Below the pieces are notes generated by a model. The model saw only the letters and a program-made list of their open reading frames with translations. It was not told where the DNA came from and ran no database searches. A stretch of 64,000 nucleotides of DNA from Sphingosinicella sp041916975 (lineage in GTDB: Bacteria; Pseudomonadota; Alphaproteobacteria; Sphingomonadales; Sphingomonadaceae): assembly GCF_041916975.1 (NCBI RefSeq), contig NZ_JAYRYK010000001.1:372001-436000 (forward strand). The letters are read 5' to 3'. Below are positions 24,964 through 33,255 of the stretch, piece by piece (the stretch's first letter is position 1; every line of letters starts with the position of its first letter). Position numbers and translations under genes: made by a program.

Positions 24964-26184
24964 ATGATTTATCATAGCTACGAGCTGCATCGTTCCATGA
25001 TGGCCGGGGCCAGCGCCTTCGCCAGCATGGGCGCCAACTGGCTGGCACATCCGTCAAATCCCCTGGCCTATATCGGCATGAGCCCGGTGATCGCCTCAGC
25101 ACTCGATGTGTTCGCCCATGCCTCGGCGCCGCGCGGCAAGCCGGAGTTCGGTATCCGAAGCGTCAAGATCGGCGACGACGATGTCGCCGTGCATGAAGAG
25201 ATCAGCTTCCGCCTGCCGTTCGGGCAGCTCAAGCATTTCGTGAAGCAGAATGGCGTGGCGGCAGGGCCGAAGCTGCTGATCGTCGCGCCGATGTCCGGCC
25301 ACTATGCGACGCTGCTGCGCGGCACGGTGGAGCGCATGATTCCCGGCCATGACGTTTACATCACCGACTGGCGCGATGCGAAGCTCGTCCCGCTCGATGA
25401 AGGCCGCTTCGATCTCGACGAATACATCGACTACATCGTCGCCTTCCTCGAACACATCGGCCCCGGCACGCACATGATCGCCGTGTGCCAGCCTTCGGTG
25501 CCCGCCTATGCGGCGGCGGCGCTGATGTCCGCGAAGAAGCACAAGGCACGGCCGCGCTCGCTGACCATGATGGGCGGGCCGATCGACACGCGCGAGGCGC
25601 CGACCGAGGTCAACACGCTCGCCACCGGGCGCCAGCACAGCTGGTTCGAACACAACGCCATCACCACCGTGCCGCCGATGTATGCGGGCGCGGGACGCCG
25701 TGTGTATCCGGGCTTCCTGCAGCTTGCCGGCTTCATGTCGATGAACCTCGGCAACCACATGATGAGCCACTGGGAGATGTTCAAACATCTCGTCGTCGGC
25801 GACGGCGAAAGCGCCGATTCCACCAAGGCGTTCTACGACGAGTACCGCGCCGTCTGCGACATGACCGCCGAATTCTACCTGCAAACCGTGGATGCCGTGT
25901 TCCAACGCCATCTGCTGCCCAAGGGCGAGTTCATGCATCGCGGCACGCGGATCGACCCCGGCGCCATCACCGATGTCGCGCTCCTGGCCGTGGAAGGCGA
26001 GCGCGATGACATCTCCGGCGTCGGACAAACGAAGGCGGCACTGACGCTCGCCACTGCGCTTCCCGACGCGAAGAAGACATATCTTCTCGCAATGGAGGTC
26101 GGCCACTACGGCATCTTCAACGGCCGCCGCTGGCGCGAGAAGATTGCGCCTGTCGTCGAGGACTTCATCGCGAAGCACGACTGA
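24964..26184 (+). CDS. phaZ: Intracellular polyhydroxyalkanoate depolymerase
   Basis: A 406-residue alpha/beta-hydrolase that degrades stored poly-3-hydroxybutyrate granules. The nucleophile elbow is AVCQPSVPA with cysteine C175 instead of serine, as in intracellular PhaZ enzymes of the Ralstonia PhaZ1 type. Candidate triad partners are D348/D349 in EGERDDISG and H381 in EVGHYGIFNG. The N-terminal YHSYELHRSMMAGA and DWRDAKLVPL are family hallmarks. There is no signal peptide, in keeping with a cytosolic granule enzyme. It is transcribed divergently from bdhA. Confidence 0.92.
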   Translation: MIYHSYELHRSMMAGASAFASMGANWLAHPSNPLAYIGMSPVIASALDVFAHASAPRGKPEFGIRSVKIGDDDVAVHEEISFRLPFGQLKHFVKQNGVAAGPKLLIVAPMSGHYATLLRGTVERMIPGHDVYITDWRDAKLVPLDEGRFDLDEYIDYIVAFLEHIGPGTHMIAVCQPSVPAYAAAALMSAKKHKARPRSLTMMGGPIDTREAPTEVNTLATGRQHSWFEHNAITTVPPMYAGAGRRVYPGFLQLAGFMSMNLGNHMMSHWEMFKHLVVGDGESADSTKAFYDEYRAVCDMTAEFYLQTVDAVFQRHLLPKGEFMHRGTRIDPGAITDVALLAVEGERDDISGVGQTKAALTLATALPDAKKTYLLAMEVGHYGIFNGRRWREKIAPVVEDFIAKHD

Positions 26185-26212
26185 CACACCCGGCGCTTTC
26201 ACCGAACAGACA

Positions 26213-26250
26213 AAAAAACAAAAAAAGGGGCGGACCGTCAGGTCCGCCCC
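26213..26250 (-). terminator. Intrinsic terminator of the tonB-exbBD operon
   Basis: GGGGCGGACC (26227-26236) pairs with GGTCCGCCCC (26241-26250) around a four-base loop. On the minus strand it is followed by seven T, G and seven T, a very strong terminator for exbD. On the plus strand the hairpin is followed by TCTTCTTTT and may also end phaZ transcripts. Confidence 0.9.
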
Positions 26251-26276
26251 TCTTCTTTTGGATCAGAGACCTCGCC

Positions 26277-26699
26277 CTAGTTGGCGTAGGCCTCGTTGCC
26301 GACGAAACCGATCTTGGTGACGCCAGACATCTGCGCCTGCGCCATGACGTTGTTCACAACGTCGTAGCGCGACAGCGCGTCGGGCTTCAGATGGATTTCG
26401 GGCTGAGGCTCCATGCGGGCCGCGTCGTTGAAATACGTACGCAGCGTCGCAAGGTCCACTTCCTGATCGTTCCAGTAGATCGTGTTCAGGAAGTCGATGC
26501 TCACGCGGTTGATCACCGGATCGACCTGAGAGTTCTGCGGCTGGTTCTGGTTCGACGGGAGGTCGAGCTTCACCGCGTGCGTCTGGATCGGAATCGTGAT
26601 GATGAACATGATGAGGAGCACCAGCATCACGTCGATCAGCGGCGTGGTGTTGATGTCCACCATTTCGCCGCCCTCGGCTCCGCCTACACTCATTGCCAT
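26277..26699 (-). CDS. exbD: ExbD/TolR family protein, second copy
   Basis: A 140-residue inner-membrane proton-channel subunit. It has one N-terminal membrane helix (about 21-40, LIDVMLVLLIMFIITIPIQ) containing the essential aspartate D23, preceded by the ExbD hallmark VDINTTP, and a periplasmic C-terminal domain. It follows another exbD by 19 bases. Tandem exbD genes after exbB are common in sphingomonads and xanthomonads; the two copies may have different partners. It is the last gene before the operon terminator. Confidence 0.9.
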   Translation of the reverse strand: MAMSVGGAEGGEMVDINTTPLIDVMLVLLIMFIITIPIQTHAVKLDLPSNQNQPQNSQVDPVINRVSIDFLNTIYWNDQEVDLATLRTYFNDAARMEPQPEIHLKPDALSRYDVVNNVMAQAQMSGVTKIGFVGNEAYAN

Positions 26700-26718
26700 A
26701 ATATGGTTTCCTTGCGGC

Positions 26719-27186
26719 TTAGCGGGTGACAGAACCGGCGGGCGGTTCTGAAATGAAGCCCACCTTCACGAAACCGGCACGCTGCATCGTGTAGATGACG
26801 CCGCCGATGTTGCTGAACTCCGTACCCGCGTCGCCGCGGATGTGGACTTCAGGCAGTTCGATCGGTGTGCCCGCGGCTTCCTGACGCTCGATTTCCTTCT
26901 TCAGGTGCGTAACCGCCTTGTCGAAGAGCTCCTGCTTGCTGTCGAGACGCTGGACACCCCAGAAGATGTCGCCGGCGTTATCGACCGCGATGAGGACGTT
27001 CTCCGGCTTCGTCGTTGTCGGCATGCTGCTCACTTTGGGAAGTTCGAGCGGCACGGTCTGGATGACCACGGGAACGGTGATGAGGAAGATGATCAGCATA
27101 ACCAGCATGACGTCCACGAGGGGCGTCGTGTTGATGTCCGCCATCGGCGCGTCATCGTCGTCCGAGGGTCCTACTTGCATCGCCAT
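26719..27186 (-). CDS. exbD: ExbD/TolR family protein, first copy
   Basis: A 155-residue ExbD. After a short acidic N-terminus (SDDDDAP) comes ADINTTPLVDVMLVMLIIF with the conserved membrane aspartate. A periplasmic domain of about 110 residues follows, ending in MQRAGFVKVGFISEPP. It differs clearly from the second copy (ELPKVSSM versus DLPSNQNQ after the helix). A 12-bp hairpin separates it from exbB upstream. Confidence 0.9.
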   Translation of the reverse strand: MAMQVGPSDDDDAPMADINTTPLVDVMLVMLIIFLITVPVVIQTVPLELPKVSSMPTTTKPENVLIAVDNAGDIFWGVQRLDSKQELFDKAVTHLKKEIERQEAAGTPIELPEVHIRGDAGTEFSNIGGVIYTMQRAGFVKVGFISEPPAGSVTR

Positions 27187-27222
27187 GTCTAGCGATCCTT
27201 CCTGATATCAAACAAATCGGGA

Positions 27223-27251
27223 GGGGTGCGGCGGACGGGCCGCCGCACCCC
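27223..27251 (-). other. Intercistronic hairpin between exbB and exbD
   Basis: GGGGTGCGGCGG (27223-27234) pairs perfectly with CCGCCGCACCCC (27240-27251) around a five-base loop. There is no T-run on the minus strand, so it should attenuate or protect the 3' end of exbB mRNA rather than stop transcription fully. Confidence 0.7.
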
Positions 27252-27260
27252 TTCGTGCAA

Positions 27261-28055
27261 TCAGGCCTTCGGCGCCGCAGCCGGAGCCACGCCCGTACGT
27301 GCCACGCGTGCACCCGACATCATGTAGCCATGCACGTCGGCAGAGAAGTTGTTCAGGCGGTCCTGAACGTCCTTGTTGCGGCGGATCAGCCAGTTGTAGC
27401 CAAGCACGGCCGGAACGGCCACGGCGAGGCCGAGCGCGGTCATGATGAGCGCCTCACCGACCGGACCCGCGACCTTGTCGATCGAGGCCTGACCGGCGAC
27501 GCCGATGTTGATGAGCGCGCGGTAGATGCCGACAACGGTACCGAACAGACCGACGAACGGCGAGGTCGAGCCGACCGAAGCGAGCCAGGCAAGACCGCTC
27601 TGCAGGCGGGCGTTGATCGAGTGCGTCGAACGCGCCATCGACATCGTCACCCACTCGTTCTTGTCAATGCTGTCGGTCAGGCGACCTTCATGGTGATCGG
27701 CGGCGCGCAGGCCGTCGTCGACGATCTGACGGAACGCCGAGTTCTTGTCGAGCTTGGCAGCACCGTCCTTCAGGCTCGGCGCCGACCAGAACTTCTTGTC
27801 GAGTTCCTTGGCTTCGATGAGCAGCTTCCGCTGGTCCCACCACTTCGTGAAGATCACGTACCACGATGTCAGCGACATCAGCACGAGAATGGCGAACGTG
27901 CCCTGGGCGATCGGACCGCCCTGCTCGAGCGCGGCGCGAAGGCCGTACGGGTTTTCGGTGGCGATTTCTTCCGCCGCGAACGCCGGAACCGAAACCATCA
28001 GCGTGCCGAGCGCAACACTTGCCGCAAGGCCGGCGCGCGAAACAAAATTCTTCAT
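27261..28055 (-). CDS. exbB: MotA/TolQ/ExbB proton channel protein
   Basis: A 264-residue ExbB with a cleavable signal-like N-terminus (VALGTLMVSVPAFAAEE) and three membrane helices (about 52-70, 158-180, 194-213). The conserved segment WLASVGSTSPFVGLFGTVVGIYRAL and the downstream VGEALIMTALGLAVAVPAVLGYNW are diagnostic of ExbB over TolQ. With ExbD it forms the proton-driven motor of TonB. It lies 87 bases after tonB and 74 bases before the first exbD. Confidence 0.93.
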   Translation of the reverse strand: MKNFVSRAGLAASVALGTLMVSVPAFAAEEIATENPYGLRAALEQGGPIAQGTFAILVLMSLTSWYVIFTKWWDQRKLLIEAKELDKKFWSAPSLKDGAAKLDKNSAFRQIVDDGLRAADHHEGRLTDSIDKNEWVTMSMARSTHSINARLQSGLAWLASVGSTSPFVGLFGTVVGIYRALINIGVAGQASIDKVAGPVGEALIMTALGLAVAVPAVLGYNWLIRRNKDVQDRLNNFSADVHGYMMSGARVARTGVAPAAAPKA

Positions 28056-28142
28056 GTGTAGTCCCCTAGACTGAATAAAAATGTTGGTTTGAAAACGGAA
28101 AGGCCGCAGGCCGGTCTTGCCCAGCCCACGGCGACATCCTGC

Positions 28143-28793
28143 TTATTTCGGAATCTGCCAGCGGAACGCCTGGCTGCGCGTCTCCTGAACCGGCTGGCCG
28201 TTCTGCTGCGCCGGATTGAACCGGAAGCGGCGTTCGATCAGGCTGCAGGTCTGCGTATCGAGGCGGCTGAAACCGCTCGATGTCTGAATCGAACAGCTGC
28301 CCTTCACGACCTTACCATCGGTATCGATGGTGTAGCGCGCAACCACCGAACCCTCTTCCTCTGCACGGATGGAGGCTTGCGGATAGTCGTCAGCCGTGAT
28401 GGTGGCGCCGAGACGCCCCCTCGGCTGAGCACGCGTGGTCGGACCAGCAGGCGGCGGCGCGGGAGGTGCCGGCGGCGCAACCCGAGGCGGATCCGGACGC
28501 GGTGTTTCGGTCTGAATCGTAATCGTCGGCTGCGGCGGTGCGATCGTTTCGACGATCACTTCCGGCGGTGGAACATACGGCGGAATCTCTTCGAGTTCCG
28601 GCGGCGGAGGCGGCGGCTCTTCATCGACCGTAGGCTCCTCGACCTCGAACGTCTCCATCGGACCTGTCACGACCTTAACCACACGCAGCGCAAGGCCGCT
28701 TATGAATGCGTAGCCGAGAAAGGCATGGAGTAGCGCAACGAGCGCCAAGGAGACCATGCGCTTCGAGCTTACGCCTTGATCTGCATATGCCAT
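28143..28793 (-). CDS. tonB: Energy transducer TonB
   Basis: A 216-residue TonB. It has a short cytoplasmic N-terminus, a membrane helix (about 13-32), and an acidic then proline-rich spacer (EEPTVDEEPPPPPPELEEIPP, with further PAPPAPPPAGP). A C-terminal TonB domain contains ASIRAEEEGSVVARYTIDTDGKV and the cysteines of GSCSIQ and TQTCSLIERRF. It heads tonB-exbB-exbD-exbD, the complete general TonB machine. The second TonB, at 15880, sits with the siderophore receptor. Confidence 0.92.
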   Translation of the reverse strand: MAYADQGVSSKRMVSLALVALLHAFLGYAFISGLALRVVKVVTGPMETFEVEEPTVDEEPPPPPPELEEIPPYVPPPEVIVETIAPPQPTITIQTETPRPDPPRVAPPAPPAPPPAGPTTRAQPRGRLGATITADDYPQASIRAEEEGSVVARYTIDTDGKVVKGSCSIQTSSGFSRLDTQTCSLIERRFRFNPAQQNGQPVQETRSQAFRWQIPK

Positions 28794-29107
28794 GGACGCG
28801 GGTTACTCCCTCTTAGCTGACCCTTAACCATCGATCCCATAGGAATCGATCAGAAACCAGTTGCGGCTATGACCGCAATCTTATCCCTTTTTGCAACGCT
28901 CATGAAGCGGTTGAAAACCGGCTCAAACCGTCCCTGAGCGACCTACTAGCTTGGGCGCCCTGCACCCGCAACTGCTTTGTGGCAGGGTTGTGGCGCGATT
29001 GGCCGCTTGCCCAATTCATGCCACGGTCATGTCAAACATGGCTCAAATGCGTTAAGCTGCCAGCAAATATGGATTTTGTTCGATTTCATAACAAAAGGGA
29101 CGGCCTG
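28794..29107. other. Non-coding gap between tonB and a secreted-protein gene
   Basis: No gene is convincing in these 314 bases. They hold the divergent promoters. TTGCGG-CTATGA-CCGCAA (28861-28878) is a perfect inverted repeat about 70-85 bases upstream of tonB and a candidate operator; its six-base spacer differs from the five-base spacer of the probable Fur boxes near 12.6 and 15.8 kb. An imperfect repeat ATCGATCC..GGAATCGAT spans 28830-28850. Confidence 0.4.
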
Positions 29108-29926
29108 ATGCGCCTGTGGGCTTTTTTTGCGCTTCTTCTCTCCGGGGCACTGATTCCGCTTACCGGCGTGTCAGCGAACCCGGGGCGGGCGGACCTCGTG
29201 GCACTGACCACCGAGGCGCCGATCATCGTCCGCGCGACGGTGGCGAAAGCTTCAAAGCTCAGCGAAAAACTGTCTCCCGGCCTCGCGCCCGGCTTTCGCC
29301 GTCACCTGGTCACTGCTGAAATCAGCAACGTGCTGATCGCGCCGGGATTCGTTCCGAAGAATATCGAGTATCTCGTCGATATCGGTACCGATCCGCGCGG
29401 AAAGGCGCCAAAACTCAGGGGGCTTCCCGTTCTGCTGTTCCTTGCGCCAAGCGGCCGTGAAGCGCAGTTCCAGCTCGTCCGTCCTTGGGCTCAGGTGGAC
29501 TGGACGGCCGAGCGCGACGCCTATGTGCGCGCCGTCGCGGCCGAAGCCGTTGCTGCGCCCGACATTCGTGACATGCAGATTTCCGGCCTCGGACAAGCCT
29601 TCCATGTCCCCGGCAGCCTGCCCGGCGAATCCGAAAGCCAGATCTTCATTCAGACGAAGGCGGGGGAACCGATGTCGCTCGTCGTGCTGTCGCGCCCCGG
29701 CCAACCAAAGGCGTTCAGCATCGCGACCGGAGACATCATCGACGATTCTGCCGCAGGCGTGAAGGACGGCAGCCTGCTCTGGTATCAACTCGCCTGCGGT
29801 CTGCCGCGCAGCCTGCCTGCGACGAGCACCACGACGCTCGATTCGGAAACCGCAGCCGCAGCGAAGGCAGACTATCGTTTCGTGCTCGATTCGCTCGGCC
29901 CCTGCGACCGGTCCTATTCGAAATAA
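29108..29926 (+). CDS. Secreted protein of unknown function
   Basis: A 272-residue protein with a clear signal peptide (MRLWAFFALLLSGALIPLTGVSA) and no recognised domain. A hydrophobic strand (LPVLLFLAPSG) and three cysteine-poor beta-like segments suggest a soluble periplasmic protein. Two cysteines near the C-terminus (LACGLP, GPCDRS) could form a disulfide. AGGGAC six to seven bases before the ATG and the signal peptide favour this start over an open frame reaching 28979. The 3' end overlaps the convergent folB-like gene by 13 bases. Confidence 0.65.
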   Translation: MRLWAFFALLLSGALIPLTGVSANPGRADLVALTTEAPIIVRATVAKASKLSEKLSPGLAPGFRRHLVTAEISNVLIAPGFVPKNIEYLVDIGTDPRGKAPKLRGLPVLLFLAPSGREAQFQLVRPWAQVDWTAERDAYVRAVAAEAVAAPDIRDMQISGLGQAFHVPGSLPGESESQIFIQTKAGEPMSLVVLSRPGQPKAFSIATGDIIDDSAAGVKDGSLLWYQLACGLPRSLPATSTTTLDSETAAAAKADYRFVLDSLGPCDRSYSK

Positions 29927-30327
29927 CCCATCGGCAACGACGACAGCTCCACGCCCACGAAATCGCAGTCGGGATAGATGTCAGGCTTGGCGGTGGCAAC
30001 GCGCAGCGCCAGCACACCCTTGCGCGCCGCGATGATATCGTAGACCGCGCGGCAGAAGGTCTCCTGCAGGTTGAAGCGCCGCGACGCCGCCAGCGTCTTC
30101 ACGGTTTCGCGCAGGAAATCGTAGTTCCACGCGCTTTTCACCTGATCGTCCGTGGGAAACGACGCTTCGTCCACCCACAGATCGACATCGACGCGCAGCC
30201 GCTGCGGCGCGCCGACCTCGAAGCTGTGGAAGCCGATATCGACGAGCAGTTCGTAGCCGTGCAGCCGAATCCGCCGCGCCTTGGGCGCCAGCGCTTCGGG
30301 AACGAGGCCGCGCGGCGCGGGGCTCAT
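29914..30327 (-). CDS. folB: Dihydroneopterin aldolase/epimerase-like protein
   Basis: A 137-residue member of the tunnelling-fold FolB/FolX family. Residues expected at the active site are present: the glutamate in GFHSFEVGAPQR, the tyrosine in SAWNYDFLRE and the lysine in VATAKPDIYP. It could cleave dihydroneopterin for folate or epimerise dihydroneopterin triphosphate towards monapterin; the sequence alone does not decide. Its start overlaps the stop of the pteridine-reductase-like SDR gene in an ATGA, a pairing that recalls E. coli FolX/FolM. Confidence 0.8.
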   Translation of the reverse strand: MSPAPRGLVPEALAPKARRIRLHGYELLVDIGFHSFEVGAPQRLRVDVDLWVDEASFPTDDQVKSAWNYDFLRETVKTLAASRRFNLQETFCRAVYDIIAARKGVLALRVATAKPDIYPDCDFVGVELSSLPMGYFE

Positions 30328-31103
30328 GCGCCCTCTCCCACCATGAAGGCGACGTCGCGCGGCATACCGAGCATACGCTGCCCGGCATCGAGCACGATCA
30401 CCTGGCCGGTGATGGTCGGAAGGGCGATCAAATATTGCATCGTCATGACAACATGCTCCACCAGCACGCCGCGCCGCAGCGGGTTATACACATGCGCGCG
30501 ATCGAAGTTCTCTCGCGTCTGCGGGCCGCTGACCAGCGTCACCGAGGGCGCGATGCCGTTCACACGGATATTGGGGGCGAGCGCCCTCGCCTGCAGTTCG
30601 GTGAGGCCGGCAAGGCCGAGCTTGCTCACCGTGTAACTGTAGAAATCGGGATTCGGGGCGGCGACCTTCGCGTCGAGCAGGTTGACGACGAGGCCGTTCC
30701 GCCCGGCACAACGCGCTGCGAACTGCTGCGTCAGCAGCGCCGGCGCGCGCAGGTTCACGTCGATCTGTTCGTCCCACTGTGCGGCGCCAAAGTCCGTCTG
30801 CGTGTCGTAGCGAAAGACGGAAGCGTTGTTGATAAGCAAGGAAACCGGCGGTTTTCCGGGCGCCAGGCGATCGAACAGCGTGCGGCACGCCTCCGCATCG
30901 GCAAGGTCGGCCCGGACAAGCGAGGCACTACCGCCGGACGACGCGATCTCGGCGACAAGCGCTTCCGCCTCGGCCACCGATTCGTTGCAGTGGATATGGA
31001 CGTGCCAGCCGTCCGCCGCGAGCGCGCGCGACAGCGCGGCGCCGATGCGCTTCGCGCCACCCGTGATGAGCGCACTTGCAGGATTGTCGAACTCGGGTGT
31101 CAT
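30324..31103 (-). CDS. SDR oxidoreductase, pteridine reductase (FolM) like
   Basis: A 259-residue SDR. Its nucleotide motif is TGGAKRIGAALS, where the TG-x3-R-x-G form marks pteridine reductases (PTR1/FolM) instead of the usual TG-x3-G-x-G. NNASVFRYD and YSYTVSKLG (Y-x3-K) complete the active site; PSVTLVSGPQTRENF follows. It probably reduces dihydromonapterin or dihydrobiopterin/folate with NADPH. It is coupled to the FolB-like gene. I chose the ATG at 31103; a GTG at 31166 would add 21 residues of low-complexity leader. Confidence 0.82.
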   Translation of the reverse strand: MTPEFDNPASALITGGAKRIGAALSRALAADGWHVHIHCNESVAEAEALVAEIASSGGSASLVRADLADAEACRTLFDRLAPGKPPVSLLINNASVFRYDTQTDFGAAQWDEQIDVNLRAPALLTQQFAARCAGRNGLVVNLLDAKVAAPNPDFYSYTVSKLGLAGLTELQARALAPNIRVNGIAPSVTLVSGPQTRENFDRAHVYNPLRRGVLVEHVVMTMQYLIALPTITGQVIVLDAGQRMLGMPRDVAFMVGEGA

Positions 31104-31210
31104 CGGCGAGCGCTTACCCGCCGGCGTACCAACGGGCAAGCCGCTGCCTTTTTTTTCGGCAGTCACGGCAGATCAGTGCCAGCGCAGGTGAGGCCGACAT
31201 CTCCAGAGAC

Positions 31211-31219
31211 TTATCCACA
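31211..31219 (+). promoter_or_regulatory. DnaA box upstream of uvrC
   Basis: TTATCCACA is an exact match to the consensus DnaA box. It lies in the 183-base gap between the divergent SDR and uvrC genes, 68 bases before the uvrC ATG. It is a single site, so not an origin; it may link uvrC transcription to replication, or be chance. Confidence 0.4.
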
Positions 31220-31286
31220 GGCACCGGGGACAAGTCATTTTCGTGACAGTTGAGAGGTCCGCCTCCCTCGCCTACATCTGAAGGCG

Positions 31287-33206
31287 ATGGCTGAACCCCC
31301 GCAGATTGATCGCTTTTCCGAGGAGCAGGCGACGTATGCCGTGCGCGGTCGCGACACGCCCGACCTCGACGCGGGCGTGTCGGCGATCCGCAACGTGCTG
31401 AAGACGTTGCCGGTGCGGCCGGGCGTCTACCGGATGCTCGATGCGGGCGGCGACGTGCTCTACGTGGGCAAGGCGCGCAGCCTCAAGAACCGCGTGACTA
31501 ACTACACGCAGGTCGCGCGGCTGCCGAAGCGGTTGCAGCGCATGGTGTCGCTGACGCGCGCGATGACGATCGTCACCACCGCGAGCGAAGCCGAGGCGCT
31601 GCTGCTCGAAGCGCAGCTCATCAAGCGCTTCCGGCCCGCGTTCAACGTGCTGCTGCGCGACGACAAGAGTTTTCCGTTCATCTTCCTCAACGAAGACCAC
31701 GCCTACCCGCGCATTTCGAAACATCGCGGCGCGCGAAAGGGCAAGGGCATCTATTTCGGCCCCTTCGCAAGCGCGGGCGCGGTGAACCGCACGCTGAACG
31801 CGCTTCAGAAGGTGTTCCTGCTCAGGAGCTGTTCGGACAGCTTCATGGCGAATCGCGCCCGCCCCTGTCTGCTCCACCAGATTCGCCGCTGCTCGGCGCC
31901 CTGCGTCGACCGGATCGATGCGGCGGGGTACGCGGAGCTTGTCGGAGATGCGAAGGACTTCCTTGCCGGCAAAAGCCAGGCCGTGCAGCGCAAGCTCGGC
32001 GAGGCCATGCAGATCGCCGCCGAAAAACAGGATTATGAACTGGCCGCGGTCTACCGCGACCGCCTGCGCGCGCTCACCTACATCCAGGGCCAGACGGGCA
32101 CCGCCGAAGGCGTGAAGGACGTCGATGTCATCGCGCTCGCGGAAAAGGCCGGGCAGTTCTCGATCCAGGCGTTCTTCATTCGCGGCGGCCAGAACTGGGG
32201 CCACCGCGCCTTCTTCCCGAAGAACACGGCGGGCAGCACCCCCGAGGAGGTGCTGGGCAGCTTCATCGTACAATTCTACGAGGACATGCCGCTGCCGCCC
32301 GAAATCCTCGTCGACCGCCTGCCCACCGAATGCGATCTGATCGCGGAGGCGCTCTCCAGTCGCGGCCGCCGCAAGGTCGCAATCCGCCAGCCGCAGCGCG
32401 GCGCACTCAAACGCCTCGTCGATCAGGCGGCACGCAACGCCATCGAAGCGCTCGACCGCAACCTCGCCGAGGGCGCAACGCAAACCAAGCTGCTCGTCGA
32501 GCTTGCCGACATCTTCGAGCTGCCCGAACCACCGCGTCGCATCGAGGTTTACGACAACAGCCACATTCAGGGCACGAACGCCGGCGGCGGCATGATCGTC
32601 GCGGGGCCGGAGGGCTTCCTGAAGAACAGCTACCGCAAGTTCAACATCAAGGACGCATCGATCACGCCCGGCGATGATTTCGGCATGATGCGCCATGTGC
32701 TCGGCCGCCGCTTCGCGCGGCTGGGCAAGGAAGACCCAGACCGCAAGGGCTCGGACTGGCCCGATCTCGTGCTCATCGACGGCGGCAAGGGGCAGCTGTC
32801 TGCGGCCATGGATATCCTCGCCGAGCAGGGCATCGACGACGTGACGCTCGTCGGCGTCGCCAAGGGGCCGGACAGGAACGCCGGGCGCGAGGTGTTCCAC
32901 CTGATGGACGGCCGCGAACTCACCCTGCCGCTCAATTCGCCGGTGCTGTTCTACCTCCAGCGTCTGCGCGACGAGGCGCACCGCTTCGCCATCGGCGCAC
33001 ACCGCGCCAAGCGCAGCAAGGCGATCGCCGCGAATCCCCTCGACGACGTGCCCGGCATCGGCCCGACCCGGAAGCGTGCGCTGCTGATGCACTTCGGCAC
33101 GGCAAAGGCCGTGCGCTCCGCCGCACTCGAATCGCTGATGGCCGCGCCGGGCATTTCAAAGGCGATGGCCGAGGCGATCTACGACCACTTCCATCCGCGC
33201 GGATAA
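31287..33206 (+). CDS. uvrC: Excinuclease ABC subunit C
   Basis: A 639-residue nucleotide-excision-repair nuclease. The N-terminal GIY-YIG domain (PGVYRMLDAGGDVLYVGKA, about 45-65) makes the 3' incision. A cysteine cluster (RPCLLHQIRRCSAPC, about 195-210) is the iron-sulfur site typical of UvrC. The UvrB-binding UVR motif is near 240-275. The RNase H-like 5'-incision domain includes IEVYDNSHIQGT and DLVLIDGGKGQL, and the C-terminal helix-hairpin-helix pair is DDVPGIGPTRKRALL. All parts are intact. The 25-residue leader before the first domain is a little long. Confidence 0.97.
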   Translation: MAEPPQIDRFSEEQATYAVRGRDTPDLDAGVSAIRNVLKTLPVRPGVYRMLDAGGDVLYVGKARSLKNRVTNYTQVARLPKRLQRMVSLTRAMTIVTTASEAEALLLEAQLIKRFRPAFNVLLRDDKSFPFIFLNEDHAYPRISKHRGARKGKGIYFGPFASAGAVNRTLNALQKVFLLRSCSDSFMANRARPCLLHQIRRCSAPCVDRIDAAGYAELVGDAKDFLAGKSQAVQRKLGEAMQIAAEKQDYELAAVYRDRLRALTYIQGQTGTAEGVKDVDVIALAEKAGQFSIQAFFIRGGQNWGHRAFFPKNTAGSTPEEVLGSFIVQFYEDMPLPPEILVDRLPTECDLIAEALSSRGRRKVAIRQPQRGALKRLVDQAARNAIEALDRNLAEGATQTKLLVELADIFELPEPPRRIEVYDNSHIQGTNAGGGMIVAGPEGFLKNSYRKFNIKDASITPGDDFGMMRHVLGRRFARLGKEDPDRKGSDWPDLVLIDGGKGQLSAAMDILAEQGIDDVTLVGVAKGPDRNAGREVFHLMDGRELTLPLNSPVLFYLQRLRDEAHRFAIGAHRAKRSKAIAANPLDDVPGIGPTRKRALLMHFGTAKAVRSAALESLMAAPGISKAMAEAIYDHFHPRG

Positions 33207-33255
33207 AGGCTAACGTGAGCGCGACTCGAATCGGGCCTTTGGGGAGGCGTTCCGT

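Noticed and set aside
31272..33092. 606-codon minus-strand frame opposite uvrC
   Set aside because: uvrC is intact with all domains on the other strand; this is a codon-bias shadow.
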